DNA from: Steinernema hermaphroditum
Taxonomy: Eukaryota > Nematoda > Chromadorea > Rhabditida > Steinernematidae
Length of the DNA stretch: 64,000 nt
Assembly (NCBI GenBank): GCA_030435675.1
Contig: CM059625.1
Location: 17,298,001-17,362,000, forward strand
Direction: 5' to 3'
In this document: positions 26,101-39,800 of the stretch, one piece after another
How positions within the stretch are numbered: position 1 is the stretch's first letter
Layout: each line of letters opens with the position of its first letter
Position numbers and translations under genes: made by a program
Notes under the pieces: generated by a model
Database searches by the model: none
What the model saw: the letters and a program-made list of their open reading frames with translations, nothing else
What the model was told of the DNA's origin: nothing

Positions 26101-28969
26101 GTAAGTTGCAAACCACACAATTTCTAGAAAAAGGTGTGGTTCGAAATCGAGATAGCCCGTGGTGGAATCTGACGCATGCGTGTGATGGCTGTTCAAGAAT
26201 ATAGGGTCTTTCACGTGGTCTTGTCTTTCCCTTCAGACATTTTTGATTGAATTTTGCTTGACTCACCTATTTCTGGAAGTGTTGTAGGTGGTGTTTGCTT
26301 TGGTGTAGTTCTAATAGTTGTGGTTGTGGTGCTTTCCGTCACAACCGTAGTAGACTGCATTTCTGTTAATAGTTTCGTAGTCAGTTCCGCTGTTGTCTCG
26401 GGTGAATTCGTTGATGAGGTAACAGTTACAGCAAGTGTAGTTAACTGTTCCTCTTCCTTGTTCGTAGTTTCAACGTGTTGAAGTTCTTTGTCCATGGCGT
26501 CATCGACCGTGACTTGCGTAGTTGTTGTTGATGATGGTGGGGCTGGCGTTGCCGATGAAGCGCGCAACTTCGGAGTAACTATGCTGGGAGTTGCTTTGGC
26601 AGGCTCCTCAGTTTCCGGATTTGCTGTTGTCGTTGTCAGGGAGGACGGAGTTGATGGGGAGACAGGTAATTTCGGAGTGACAATGGTGGCAGAAGTCTCG
26701 GTAGCCTTATCATCTTTCGCAGCCTGCGGTTCGTCAAACGAAAGGAGATCAACATTCACAGTGGCATGCGCAGTAGTATCGGCTTGTTTTGCCTGGCTGT
26801 TTCAGTTAAAGCATATGTTATTGTTAACATACCTCAATCATAAAGCGGTATGGCAAGTCAATGTTCTTCTTCATCGCACTTATTCCTTTTCTAAGCATCA
26901 ACTTCACTGCACTTAGAACTCGGTTCGGGTCTTGCTGGGAGGTAATCTCTCCAATTTCGAACCACTCCAAAGTGTCGTCGACCACTGCAAACGTGGGGGC
27001 TGGTCCATTCACCCGACTCATAAAGTAGATGATCGCCATAGTCATAGGTTTCTATATCTTCGTTAAGGTAAAATACGAAGCCAAAGGTGCGTACCTCGTT
27101 AACGCCTTCGAGAACTGTGACATCGTAAGTGTCCTTCTCAAACTGTGGCATGAACTCGAAGACTGGTTTGACATTGTGATTTGCTTGAAGTTGGTTGGAG
27201 TTCACCACAACGTTCATTACGGTTGACTTCGATGCAGGATAAGGCGTGGTTTGATCTGCCTCATACGAGAAGTTCAGAACATAGGTTTTGTCCTAATCAT
27301 GTGTTCGATGATAGGTTCAGTAGAGAAAAACCTTACCTCAAAGATCATATCTGCACCAGTCCGCTGATCGGGTACGAGCACGTGAAATCGGATAATGAAA
27401 TGATTTGGAATATCGGCGGCATCATTAAGAGCAATGCGCAGCTGATACTTATTATTAGCGAACTTGTCACTGTAGCAGATGACAATCTGAGGATTGATAC
27501 ACAGAAAGTCCATGGAAAGATTAAGAGGGTGATGGGCTGTGAGCTGCACAACAGTTGATCCTGAAACGAAATAGTGAAATAAAGATTAACAGTTTATAAA
27601 ACCTTCGGTGGCGTCTCCAGGGATGCCGATAATTTGATCGAACACTTCAGGATTCTCCCAAATTTCAAGCGCTTCTTTGGACTCGCTCTCCGGCGTTTCT
27701 CCAGACGACTCCTCGGACATCGACATAGAGTCCTCAGGTGTCATTAGCTCCTTCAGCGGAACAGGTTCGTCTCCGGTGGATTGCATTCTAATTTCAGGTC
27801 CACCGTTGGAGTTTTGCATACTGTCTTTTTCTTTTAGCGCCCTGTAGGTTGACTTGATTAAAAATTATTGACAAATAGTCCCTACTCAATGAGTCTAGCA
27901 AGTGTTTTCTTTTCCAAGAATTCGGCGTCTTCGTTATTAGGCATGAGAGGAATTGGGTTCGCTTGCATTTGCTGGAGCAAACTGATGTAGTGGATACTTT
28001 TTTTGTGGATACGTTACCTTGTCCAAATCTGTGGATAGTACGAGTGGTTCGCTATCATTTTCCGCAGCTTCATTCATCTTTCTTTGGTCATCAATAAGCA
28101 TATCTTCATCTTCATCCGCATTTTGTTGGCAGTTTACTGAAAGGCTATCATAAAAGCGTTAGCAGAGCAAAAGGTATTGCACTCTTGATTTTTTAAAATT
28201 ATGAATGGATATTCACAGGACCAAAATCGTACTAAAGTTCCTTCAAAATACAATATGCTAACGTACAAATTAGCGGTAAGGTACCGATCATTTCGATGTC
28301 TAGCCGACTCTTAAATTCTTTCAAAGGGGCTCTCAAAAACTGATAAAGCAAATATTATTAGTGCACGATAAAATAGATCCTTATAAGTTTCTGCAAGGCT
28401 TCGTTCACATTCATTAAGTATGTGCCTTAATCTATGCGCAAATGTAGGTCTTTAACTATAACACTAATTGTCTCGTACGCTTGCCGGACACAGTAAAAGC
28501 TTCTCATGCTTATGCTCTATACTAGATATGTCCTACGGATAGGATTTACACCTTGTTTTCGCTTAACACTCAAGGTCCATCATCCAGGACTCAAGATATA
28601 CTTTGTAGGATTCCATTTGGAGTAACTATCTGGCCACTCTTGTTTAATTTTAGCGTGTGCTTACTCAACGAGCCTCCAACAGTGCATCAAATCTGCCCAT
28701 ATGGCTAAGAACTAGTGAAGGCCGATTTTGTTTAGAAATTTACGTAAATGAGTGAGATGATGTAGTATAGGTGTAGATTGCTAATTCCCAGACTCCTTTC
28801 ATAAAAAGGTTTTATGCTTTCTGTGTAATATATTTATTCACAATTCGTCAACTTGTTGAGTTTAAAACACAGTACTTCGTGAAAAATGTTCTTGCTACAC
28901 TTGATTAAAAAACCAACCTGTCGAGTAGATTATCAATAAAATGAGGATCACCACTTTAGTGTGATCCAT
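17136..28969 (-). CDS. Large cadherin-related transmembrane protein with acidic N-terminus and Thr-rich linker
   Basis: My model has 33 exons, from 28918-28969 (signal peptide MDHTKVVILILLIIYST), through 28018-28136, 27886-27971, 27603-27841, 27337-27560, 27095-27292, 26833-27051, 26267-26792 and on to 17543-17681, 17262-17436 and 17136-17209. It totals 6039 nt, 2012 residues, with no frame break. Residues 20-165 are acidic/Ser-rich. About 380-555 is a Thr/Ser/Pro-rich linker resembling a mucin stalk. About nine cadherin-type repeats follow with calcium-binding signatures (NDKNDNGP, DVDDNMPR, DDQNDNAPKF, DEDDNEPVFP and DKDLNENSRF). A membrane-near non-cadherin domain (about 1730-1930), one TM helix (about 1945-1968, YTIVWITITLVCLLILV) and a 40-residue tail ending NINVNQ complete it. 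No catenin-binding tail is visible, so it is not a classical cadherin; it is nearer the protocadherin-15/cadherin-23 style. The orthologue is not identified. Confidence 0.85.
19252..21080 (-). CDS. Unrecognised gene nested in a cadherin intron
   Basis: Lies wholly inside the 3.2-kb intron 19113-22268 of the cadherin gene, on the same strand. The firm part is a long open exon 20266-21080 (271 codons) beginning MNFLEKKLNKLLRRGRRSKN. It has a basic N-terminus, then FFRMWIIANLRSLAAELDFH, a Ser-rich middle with two SGY motifs (CESGYLSG, SSGYESTELSP), and a hydrophobic C-terminal part. A 49-nt intron leads in frame to 20065-20216. Further exons with strong sites are 19688-19740, 19544-19570 and 19252-19451. 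They read in frame with each other and end LRTGSVVAVNVIALKLTK plus stop, but the link between 20065 and 19740 is unresolved. I do not recognise the family. It could be two short genes rather than one. Confidence 0.5.
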
Positions 28970-31893
28970 TCGGACGAGCATCACTGACACACTCTTGGAT
29001 CAAAGTGACCATGTCGTTGCGCAGTCGCTGTTTTCGACCTTGGCGCTTGTCCCACTTTCTTAACATTTTTGCTCCGTTTCTCGATCTCGACTCTCCCCGA
29101 CAATACACACATGTTGTTGTGTGACCTTTTTTCGGGAGACAAAAAAATGCAGATCGCCGAATCTGGCGGCACATTTACGAGAAATTAAACAGGTTGATGG
29201 CAGGCAAGATCAACAGTTCGCTTAAATGTATGACGTCAATCAACTATGTCACAATTTTCTTTATTACTCAACAAACTTCATATGATCTTATTACCAATAT
29301 GGTTCTGTTTATTTGCGACAAAAAGGCCGATAAATCAGACTGTAGGCAATCTGTAACTGCTACATCATGAACCGCGGAATTTTTGCTGATTGCCAGATTA
29401 AATATCGTTAAGGAACTACCAAGAAATTATTTATTTCAGGGTGGTCACTTATGCACGTTCGAGAGACAAGAGTCGAATTTTGCTTTAGATATGATTGTCA
29501 CTCATGCGCACCTGAGACATCTGAAGAGAAATCAAACTACTGTATAGCAACAAAGACCGTTTTTAGTGTGCCCCTATCATCATGGGTTTGTTCAATCGCG
29601 CAGCGCTGCCTTTTGAGGACATTTCAAGGATTTTAGCAAATTGCTCTGGTGACATGAAACAGTGCCGTCGGCCACTCAAGCGCTGCTGAGAGTAGCGGTG
29701 CGGTAGTGGCGGCGCTCGTCAAACAATCGCGTCGCCAGTTCCGTTCACCTTTGCTTTGTGCCCCGCCGCACGGGCAAATAATGTACAAATAGGATCAGCG
29801 TCGAGGACTAACTTGTCGGACAGTTCAAGTGTGATATCATATTATTCGGAGTCAATTGACTATGTCAAGCATGGTGCCGCTTAGGCGGCGGCCAATCGGC
29901 CATAATGCGTAAACGATCTCCCATTTCTCTGGACAAGCGATTTGGCAAAGGCGCACCGACACACGATTGAGAAGTATTGAGTGTCACTGTGCTTGGCCGG
30001 CGTTAGGTGTTGGCACGCTTCTAGACGCTTCGCCGAAGCACCACACGGCACAGAAACGTTTCAGTGTTGTTTTTCTAGCGCAGCCTCAGGGCAGATGGCC
30101 GATGAGTGGTCGGACACGCGGATGTGTGTGCCAGTTGGTGGAATGCGCTTCCCCGATGCGCTTGTGGTACCATTCCACATGTGCTCGGATCACAGGACGC
30201 CGTCGGACTTTGCGAACTTTTACCGCTGCGGACAATGCCGCGCCACCCGGATGCATTTTAATCGATCACTTCCGTTCGTTTCCGGATAAACGACTCTTTT
30301 TTTAGTGGAACGGTGCCACCCCGAAGCACCAAAATAAATCCGTCTCAATTTGTCCAACTTTCAATTGGCCTTTTATTTTTCCGCAACCTGAGATAGTTTT
30401 TGAGGAAGCACAAAAATGCCGACACATTACACCGCTTAAGCGTGTGTCAGTTTGCTTCAACTCGGTCAATGATCAATCAGTTTGTCGAGCTCTTTGAAAT
30501 CCGATGATGCTTGTGGCATGATAACCAGGAAGTGATTGTATCGGTGACCTTTCACTTTCACGACACGTAATACTAAGCATGGAATAATAAACAAAAGCAT
30601 GCCGTTCCGTCGAGTTTAAGGGCACACATGCACTTTGATACTGCTTTTAAAAATGCAAATTGAAACAGTATGGTTCAATTTTAGCTGCTCTCAGACAATA
30701 TGATATCGATGCAGGTATTCAAAGCTATTGTGAGTATGATAAACTCTCATGAGAAGCATGATGACGGAAAGAATCCAATCGATACTACAGACAAAGAATA
30801 GAAACTTATAGTGTAATTTGGAAGTTTGAATTTGGCACGAACAGAGTCAAACAGCGGCACTCTCATGTCCCTCTCAGAGGTCTAGGTAGTCCAGGCTACA
30901 AGCTCATTGCACCAGGACGCAGATGGAACAAAAGATAAATTCATCTTAAAGAAATGGATACTGGTGAGCTGGTCATTCCTCAATGTACCCAAAGAGGTTT
31001 GAACTTTGTTTACTGCGAGCATTCATTCTGTTATTTTTTCCCAAGTTCTATTTACCAAGTTTTATTCATTTCAGGCAACATATACACATCAGATTTTTGG
31101 GGAACACCAACAAATAATATAGACTATAACATTTTATGATCAGATATCTTGAGGAGTAAGGAATTATCGTTTTCTTGCAATTCTCGAATTACGTCATCAG
31201 AGCTTCTCAAAGGACGATTTGGCGGCTACCGGTTTGTTGTGAGGAGGCGACAAGAGCGTTTGCGCGTTCGGTTCGTGACCGAGGTGAACTTCCTCGAGAC
31301 GCGGACGACATCGACGCAAAGTACGTGTGTGTTTGTCCAAACCGTTATCCCAAAGGAAAGTAGGAAAGGGTCAAAGCGGGAGTGAGGAGAGACGATAAAT
31401 AAACAGAATCGGGCGGTGAATGTGATTGAATGAACGGGCGCTACGGTGGCGGTTACCGTTTGACGCTCGGGGAAACAAAGGAAGAACAGTTGAGAATGCA
31501 TTGAGAGTAAGAGATAACCGACAGGAGCTAGTGAAAGAGAACGGGAAAAAACGGTTAACAACATAACAGAACGGAAAACAATAACTTAATTATTACAGAG
31601 ATGAGTGATGCAAATGAGTGAACGAGCTTTGGTTATAAATTACGTGGCGCGCAGTGATGAAAGAGGGAATACTCGGATGATCGGACTTGTTCGGATTGAC
31701 TTATATAAATTTGGGCAGAAGATGATCGATTCGAGGGCGCTACATAAGGCACTTTGGTGAATGGGAAGAAGGCCCTGGATCTGATCCCGTATACTACAAA
31801 TGGAATCCACCTTTGGGGGAACACATAGAGATAGGAACGCTTGCGACTATACAAAATAAAAACTCAAACTAGCATATGATACAACGGAGGGCT
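28970..31893. other. Intergenic: cadherin 5' region and C2H2 gene 3' region
   Basis: No exon with domain, homology blocks and splice sites was found. Open frames at 28956-29174, 29967-30305 and 31149-31564 are short, overlap on several frames and have no recognisable motif. The stretch 29640-30310 is GC-richer than its flanks. Confidence 0.45.
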
Positions 31894-33824
31894 CTAAATG
31901 TTAGAGCATGCTAAAGGCTCATGTCTTGCGGAAAAGAGAAGTGAGCTGGCTTTGTGCAGTTCTAGAGACTCAGAAAGTATGCGGACCAAGTCTTTCTGCT
32001 CTTCGCATAGCTTGTGCAGACGACTGTTCTCGGCCTCGAGTTCTAGATTGCGACGAGCGTACACGTTGCATTGGTCGCAGGGCTTTTCGGATTCCGGAGA
32101 TTCTGAGCGCCCTGAGAATTGGTCAACGTCAGAGACCGTGTTCGTGGGGGAGTGATTTTCCATAGGAGATCCTTTGATTGGACTAAATTCAATTGATACT
32201 TTAAATTGTGTTTAATTTTTTGATTTACCTTGAGGCACATGACGAATTCGTGGCGGATTCCGAGTGAGAGTGGCTAGGTTCTTCAGTTTTTATGCCCGCT
32301 AGTGGGTGGCCGAAAATGCTGGTGCCATTCGCTGCATAGGTGACCTAAAATTGGTCTTCATCTTGCTGTACTTTGAACTTTCTACGTACCGTTGGCTCTT
32401 CAACGGCATGTGGAACGAAAACGCCATTTTTCATGTGCTGGAAGTTGAGATGCAGTTGAAGAGTGACTTGAGATGGGAAGGTCTTTTGACAGAAGTTGCA
32501 AAAGTGGTTGTTTGATCCGTTCAAGACAGTGGCCAGTCCGTTGAAGGGCGTCTGCCCCTTGAGCAACTGTGAGTTGGCAAAGTTCTGAGCTGTCAGTGTA
32601 GCCAGCGCTCGCTGCTGTTGTAAAAAGAAGGCGAGCTTCGCGAAGTCTTCCGTGTTGATGTTCGCCGGTAATGAAGGCGCCTGCGTCGGAGTGCCGAAGT
32701 TGAGCATGTTGAGCTGAGGTACGAGTGGGGGAATGGGTGTTGTCGTCTTTGGACTTGCTACGCTGGGCTCCGAAGTCGGTGTCGCCGCGCTGTCACTCGT
32801 CATCGTCATAAGTGGCGTACTTGTCCGCGTCGACGACCGTGATCTGCAAAGGTGATTATTTAGTGATGAGAGCCAAATAAAGCTTGAGTTTGTCTTACCG
32901 AGCTAACGCTGGCGACCCTTTGCACTTAAGTGCGTGCTCTTCGAGAGACGCTTGTTTGAGGAACGATCGTCCGCACTTGCTGCAGAGATGGCCCCGTTCC
33001 GCGTGGATCTTCATGTGCCGATTCAGGTCAAACTTAAAAATGAACGTCTTGTGGCAGAGTTGGCATCGGTGCGGGCGCCCACCCGCATGAATCATCAAGT
33101 GCTGAGTGAGGTGTCCTTTCTGAAGAAAGTAGCACAACAGTTAAAACGCTTACTCAGCGGCACAGCTTTGTTTACCTGGAAAAACGCCTTGTCACAATGC
33201 GGACAGACGTGAGATCTCTCGCCGGTGTGCCACATCCAGTGCTTCTTTAGTAGTTGACGGGTACCGAATTCTTTTCCGCATTGTGTGCACTTGTGCGGTT
33301 GTTCGCCGCTGTGGATGCGCATGTGGGTGCTTAACTCACGTTTCACGCCGAATACAACACCACATGTCTCGCACACGTATTGGGGCTTATCACGGTGAGT
33401 GTGAGTATAGTGCACGTTTAACTAAAACAAGATCGTTAAACTGAGGGCGATGTTTTTTTTGGCTTACCTGGCTACGATCGTCAAACACTTTAGGACAAAA
33501 TCTGCAGTGGTAAACATTTGGCTTTTCTTCCATGTCAACGGAGTCGTCTGATGTCGAATCGGAGCTGCTCGGCGAATTGACACCGTGATCCTGGTCGATT
33601 CCTTCGTCAACAGCCATCTTCTCTATGATTTCCGTCTTCAAGCCAATGTGGCCTTCGCTCAGATGCTGCTCCAACTCCGGAAGCGTCGCATAGCTGTTCG
33701 GACACTCGTTGCAGACGTAACAGCACTCGCCGGTGGTCATGGCGCGTGGGTCTGCTATCTGAACCGTTGGATTTAGCTGTGAAGACTCCAAAGAACGCGC
33801 CACATTCGAATGCACCACTGACAT
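31894..33824 (-). CDS. C2H2 zinc-finger protein with eight fingers
   Basis: Six exons: 33468-33824, 33176-33421, 32899-33119, 32390-32843, 32229-32344 and 31894-32182 (1683 nt, 560 residues). Finger 1 (CNECPNSYATLPELEQHLSE) and finger 2 (CRFCPKVF) flank an acidic/Ser-rich segment. Fingers 3-7 form a tandem array (CETCGVVF, CTQCGKEF, CPHCDKAF, CQLCHKTF, CSKCGRSF) with HSGEQPHK- and HTGERSHV-type linkers; finger 7 ends His-x4-Cys. A long Ser/Thr/Pro and Gln-rich region follows, then an isolated finger 8 (CNFCQKTFPSQVTLQLH) and a C-terminal coiled coil (LELEAENSRLHKLCEEQKDL) preceded by CDQC. This is the layout of a nuclear DNA-binding transcription factor. The tandem array has canonical H/C linkers, so sequence-specific binding is likely. 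The exact family is not recognised. Confidence 0.88.
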
Positions 33825-36800
33825 ACGATAAGTAAAATCTCGAAAAGTGTCTGCGTCATGCGAGGAGTGAGTGTGATGAACTTCCTCTCACTGCACTGAC
33901 TCCCCGTCGACTCTCTTTCTTTACTCGAGCGCGGGTAAATGGGGTTTGTGTATGTATATGAGGACGTGGTGCGTGTGAGCCGAGTGGCAGCCAGCACGGC
34001 GACAGCCTACGGTAACCGGCCGAATCACGCACGCGGGCGCGCCCATGAGCCAATCGAGAGTGAGTGGGCAGCGCGCCGCTCTCGCACGCCACTCAGCCCT
34101 TAATCGCCTAAGTCAACACCTTATACGGTAATCGCTACCATTCACGCAGATGACCAGGACATCGAGCGAACAGTAGCAAATCCTCAGTCATTTGTGAAAG
34201 TACATGCTTTTTCAAAGCGCACTCAATAAACAATATGGTCGGCTCATGGTTTTCGGGTGACAAACATCAGGGCCGATTGTAAAAGTGCGAGCAATCAGGA
34301 AATGGGAAACAAATGATGGGAAAAAGAGTAAAAATTGCGATAGTTGATTTAAAAATAGACTAGACTTGCGAGTGAAAAGGTCCGTCTGGCACACGATACG
34401 CGGTGCACTCCTTGAGTCATGGAGTCACGGAACGGGGGACAGTATGCATAATGGACGACGTCAGTTGTTTGCATTTGAAGGAACAAGAAATCTTTAAGAA
34501 GAGAGGTCGACGCGGCAAAAGGGGCACCGTCCGAAGCTCATATAACACGGGCAGATCATTGAAAAATTGCGCCTGTCGAACAACGTTTGCATGGACGTGC
34601 ACGGGGCAGACAATTGTGCATGCGGTAGAGAGGAGGGTCGGAGAAGTTGCGATGGCCAAGTGGCCCCGACAATGTGTGATCAAGCGGCGGCAGCGCCTTA
34701 AGGCATACGCTTGGAGCAAGTGCACATCAAGTAGGGCTGAGCGAAGACTAGCAAGAACGGTGGCCAAGGGTGCATGGGGGGCCAAGCAGTCGGCGGGCCA
34801 AGTAGCCGGACATGACAGCTATGGTCACTCGAAAGCGCACGTCGCCCCGCCCACCGGATAGATGAGCGGTGCGCTTTTCGCCAACGGTCATCCTAATAAC
34901 TGCGCGATGAGTGCTGCTCAGCTCCGGAGCGCACAGAAGTCAACGCCGGCAGTGCAAAGAGATCAGGTCACCGCGAGAGATGCAGGATGTCCAGAGGGCG
35001 CGGCCGAGTACATTTCGATATCCACAGGGCCGATTTTGACGAGCAACATAACGCTGGTACCCTGTGGCACGGATAACCGACCGACCACAGCGGCACATAA
35101 CTTTTACAGCGCAGGAGAAGATCTGCTCGGCAAAGGGATGTTCCCGATTCCGTGTCACGGCGTCTAATCTGCCTGGCCGTCGATCAAGCAGTAACCCACA
35201 AGGGGTAGCATTGTTTATAATCCGCGGGACTGCGCGTCGCCATGTGTGAACCAGAAGGAGTCGCGGTCATGGAACAACTTTTACTGCAACATTCGCGTAA
35301 CCAAGAAAATATACTTCCTCGATAAACTATCAGGATGACCTTAGCATCATTCAAAAAACTTTATTTTGGGAGGTTGGGCAAACATTAAAGCAAAAAAAAC
35401 TTTTTTTGTGGTACAGTGAATCCACGATTTCACAAAAGACCCGTAAGGAAAGGAATTTAGAAAAAGTGATTGGAGCAATTTCTTTATTGGTAGAAAGAAC
35501 TGAGAATACTGCTCGATACGTCGAAATGGTTTTCCTGATGTCAACCACAGCCTACGATCTGTCACCAAACGTGAGCGTGGACCGTGGGAGGGGCTTCGGA
35601 TACTGAGGAAATTTTAAGTAAACAAACAGCGGTAGCAGGACACGAAAGTGACCATTGGCCGCAGAAGTCAAGCGAACAAACAAAGTTCAAACTGGAGCCG
35701 TCAACCGCAGCCGCACATACCGTAGTCGCTGTAAAGCGCGGTTTACAATAAGGGTTGTTTTCGCATATGCGCCCCCTAGCCTTAGGGGTCAGCCTTGATG
35801 GACGCATCCCACCCAAGTTGTAAAGATCTATTAGACACCACATGGTTGTGGTACTCGTGAGCGAAACTCTTAGCCTCTTCGATCCGCAGTCACTCCTCTC
35901 GTGCCACCGCGTCCACCGTCCACCCGCAGGGTCAGCACCAGCGACCGGTAGCAGCACCACGCCAGAGCAAACAGCCGGGCCGGAGGTGGTCATCAGCAGA
36001 GTCTCGAGAGGAGTTATTTGTCACACACGCACAGGCAGAGTTCTCACTCAACTGGTGACAGTTGATCGGGAGGTCCGAGGGTTGACGTCGCCGCGCGGGA
36101 CGTTTAGAAGGTAAACGCGCGATGAAGGAGGAGGAAGAGAAGTCTCACGTCAAGAGTGTGAAACGAACTGTATGCAGATCCGTTTCGCTTGAATGAGACC
36201 GTGATTCGAGCCAGTACACATAAGTGCTGAATGGTATGGTAAGGGCTACGGTCTACTGGCTAACCACAATGATCAAGGTGGAAGGCAACTGAAGTCATAG
36301 GTACTATCTTGGAACATAAGCTGATCTTTTGTGTTTTTCAAGGTGTCGCATAAAAACAAAATTCCCAGTTATGAAAGAATGACAGTATGACAAGGAGTGT
36401 TCAAAACCAGGAGTATGTAATGGTGCAGAAACGTATTTTGTAATAATAAATGCTAAGGTTGAAGAACCTACAAAATGTATCTAACACAAAGTGCATTAAT
36501 CCTAAAATACTAACTCATAATTCTTACTCTCCGCTAACATTCCCACAGAACAAAATGTCCATTTGCCTAATACCCCGTTCTTTCTATCGTGGTCACTAAA
36601 GCATGAATTTGATTATTTGGCGCTCGCAATGTTGAATGCTTACTAAAATAACTTACCCCCGGAATTAGTGATTACATCACGGAAACCTACATCGTTGTCA
36701 AAAACAACATTCGCAAAAGCAGAACGCTCACAACTGACTAATCCTTCACTCAGCGATATCATGCGGACTGATTCCGGATGAGTCACGATCCGCTCGCGTC

Positions 36801-39800
36801 CATGTACTGAACAACAACTCGCAAGGAAGCTGGAAGGTAATAAATGATGGTGCCGTGCAGAGCACGGGTTGACGGTAGTCGTGGGTCCGAACCGCGGATG
36901 AATTGGCAAAAAGGCATTCCCATAAGCCAAAGACATAAATCACTCTCTCTTACACACACACAGCACACTTTGAACTCGGTCGCGTGCATGCAACTCAAAA
37001 CTGTGAACTTATCGAAAAAAGATAAGAGGAGGTGATTCGATAGGAAGCGGCCCAAAAAAATTTATGCATGACATACGGTATTCACGAGCAGAAATGCACT
37101 TTGCAAAGCAACCACTTCCTTCCCGTTCCTCTACCGTTTCCCACAGAGGCGCGCGCACATGACTGTCCGATTTTATTTATGTGCCCGCTGTCTGACTGCT
37201 CCGGTCTGTTGCGTAAATTGCGTGACCATACTTCGCACTTTAGGTCGGTCAGAAAACCATCACCGATAGGTCGCCGACGATCTCCTCGAACGGGAAGTGA
37301 AGAAGCGCACCGTCGGAACAAAGGAACAAAGCGTGTTGAACTTTTTACCGAGCGGGCCAACAAGTTATTTAATACAAAGTAAACTTTGCTCTCACTGCAC
37401 ACTACCGGACGACTGGCAACGACGTCGCACGCATCCTCGCGCACGCGTACCATGAGAGGAGATGGTAAACAGACGAGAGGACAGTAACGAAGACCCGAGT
37501 CGGGAGCCGGCTAAATCTGTTGGGCAAATTAATTTTTGGATTCTCTGAGCTGATGGATTAACATAGGCCATCAAACGATGCGGTAAATCCGCTAGCGTCA
37601 ACGTCAACTTTGGAACATGCACTCCCATTCCCGGCATAATGATGATGAGGTCAACGTCGTTTGTTTTGCAACTCCTTGCTTTCTTCTTGCAATCTATGAC
37701 GATCGCCGGCGTGCTCGAACTAAGCGCGCATGACAAAAGCCGCAGCGCTAATCCTGTGTAAGAGCAATTGAGTCGGCGGCGGTCGCCGCGCTACGGTACC
37801 CGCATATCGTTTACAAAAAGCTGCACCGCCGTCACATGTTATGGCCCATTTCTCATTAGCGGCCATTTTCGGGTCGAACTTGCCAGAGAGTCAACAGCCG
37901 TCAAACAGTTGCCCTCTATGTGTTGCTGTCCATCGTCCAATCAACCCCGCCGTACCGCCGGTGCTACTGCAGAACTCGACATGCCGCTGAGGGAGGTGGA
38001 TATCAAACAGTCAACAGCATCCCTCAGGGGTCAGCTCATAAAAACGGCGTGATGTGGGAAAAACGGTACGAATTTTTAGTACTGGCGCTCGCGACGAGAG
38101 ATACGGTTGTGCACTTTAGCGAATACGACGACGAATCAAAATGAGAAAAACACCTACCTAGGGGGGCAATTTTCAATCTCTGAGTCGAAAATAGCCATGG
38201 CAGTGCGGTTTAAATGATCTGTAAATTGATGAAGCCTGCCTTTATGATTGGCATAGATGCAAAAAAAAAAGAGATTTCAGGAATTTCTTACTGCTAAATG
38301 TTAAGTATCAAAACCGAATTCATGGATAAAATCAGATTGTTAGCATAACAGAGACGATATCCACTCCACGAATTGTTCCAGGAAAGTGTCGTGGCCAGAA
38401 TATGAGGAGCGATGCAGACCGAAAGCGGTTTAGGCGAAAACTGCTGGTTAATGTTGGCGAGATAAGGAAACGTTGGTCATAATCCAGGAAAAATACTTGT
38501 TTCTGGCATGCTGCAAATGTTTTTTAAAAAGAAGCATGGTCCCTGAATTCCTGAGTAGTCCTGAGTTTTTTCTCATTCCTGAGTAGATAGCTGGGACAGT
38601 AGATAGATGATGCGTTTAAGCAGATCGGTTAAGTACAAGTGTTGTACAACGTTGCACTATTAAAGGATATTCCCATAGAAAGTGCGACGACATGTTTATT
38701 GTGACCAGCGCTCTGCGAATAGTATCTCAAATGAAAATAAGAAGAAAAGGTCTTTAATTGTGTAAGATCACCCTTGCAATACATTTTTTTCTTCCGCTCC
38801 TTTTGCAACGGTTCCAACTCCCAGTTCGAAAACACATCTGCGCTGCATTTGCAAATTTGAACATTTGCATATTTTATAGTTATGTTGATGAATAGGAATG
38901 TAAAAACAGTGGTTGAACGGAGCAAAGTGGGCGGTTCGTTAGAGATAATATGAAATGCAACATGGTTTATCGCGTCCGCAATCATGAATTTTAAGTGGCA
39001 CGCCGATTACTCATCAAAGAAACCAAAAGAATCTACTAAGAAAAAGTGATTACTTCACTTACAGTTGGTGTTACTGTAGAGTTGCCATTAAAAATTCAAT
39101 AAATTTTGAGTACAACAGGAAAATTTTCAAAACGAAATTTTCCATGAAACTGACCATGATATAAAAATGTGCAATTGGATATATATCACCGAATCTCAGG
39201 AGATCCTCTTGAACTTTTTAAACATTCCAACGTTAAATGAGAAAAATACGCCCATCATTTTTGCATTTGCAAAACTCTGCGAGTGAAAGGGCAGATCACA
39301 GGGAGCCATGAAAAGGAAGATGTGTCTGCGGCGAACAGGGACTGTCTGGGGAAGCGCTTGAGACGGCGGAAATATTACCGCAACATGGGCAGATGTGCGA
39401 TCGGTGGCCATTCAGGGACGGTTCTGGCTAGTCGCTTCGCGCTGCGCAAGCAGCAAAGTGCATGGGTTAGCGAGGTAATAAAATCGTGATAATTTACATA
39501 TTCGACGAAAATTACCAAAAAAGGTGAAGGCGTCGACCACTGCGCTGATTGGCGGTACGAATGAAAGACGTGAACGGCTAACGAGTATTGTAAAATAAAA
39601 CTACAAAATTGGCGTCAACTAGGCGTCGCCGGTGGTGCCCTCTGTCGCCGCGCCTCCACCCTCAAACGCGACGCCGATGCACCAGCGCAGCGACAACGTG
39701 GGAAAGTCAAATGATCATGCCTAGCGGAGCATCGCATACACTTTACCATATCCGTATGGTAAACACTTGCGTGCATTCGGCTTTGACTTGCTGTACTTTT

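Noticed and set aside
29967..30305. Cys-containing frame suggesting a zinc-binding peptide
   Set aside because: Two overlapping plus-strand frames compete, Cys spacing fits no finger type, and no splice partner was found.
34403..34861. 152-codon open frame on the plus strand
   Set aside because: Overlaps a 122-codon frame on the other strand in a GC-rich patch; Arg/Ala/Lys-rich with no domain, splice context or conserved block.
37068..37382. CPLSDC...H...H pattern looking like a zinc finger
   Set aside because: Spacing does not fit C2H2 and the surrounding frame is Arg/Ser-rich noise.
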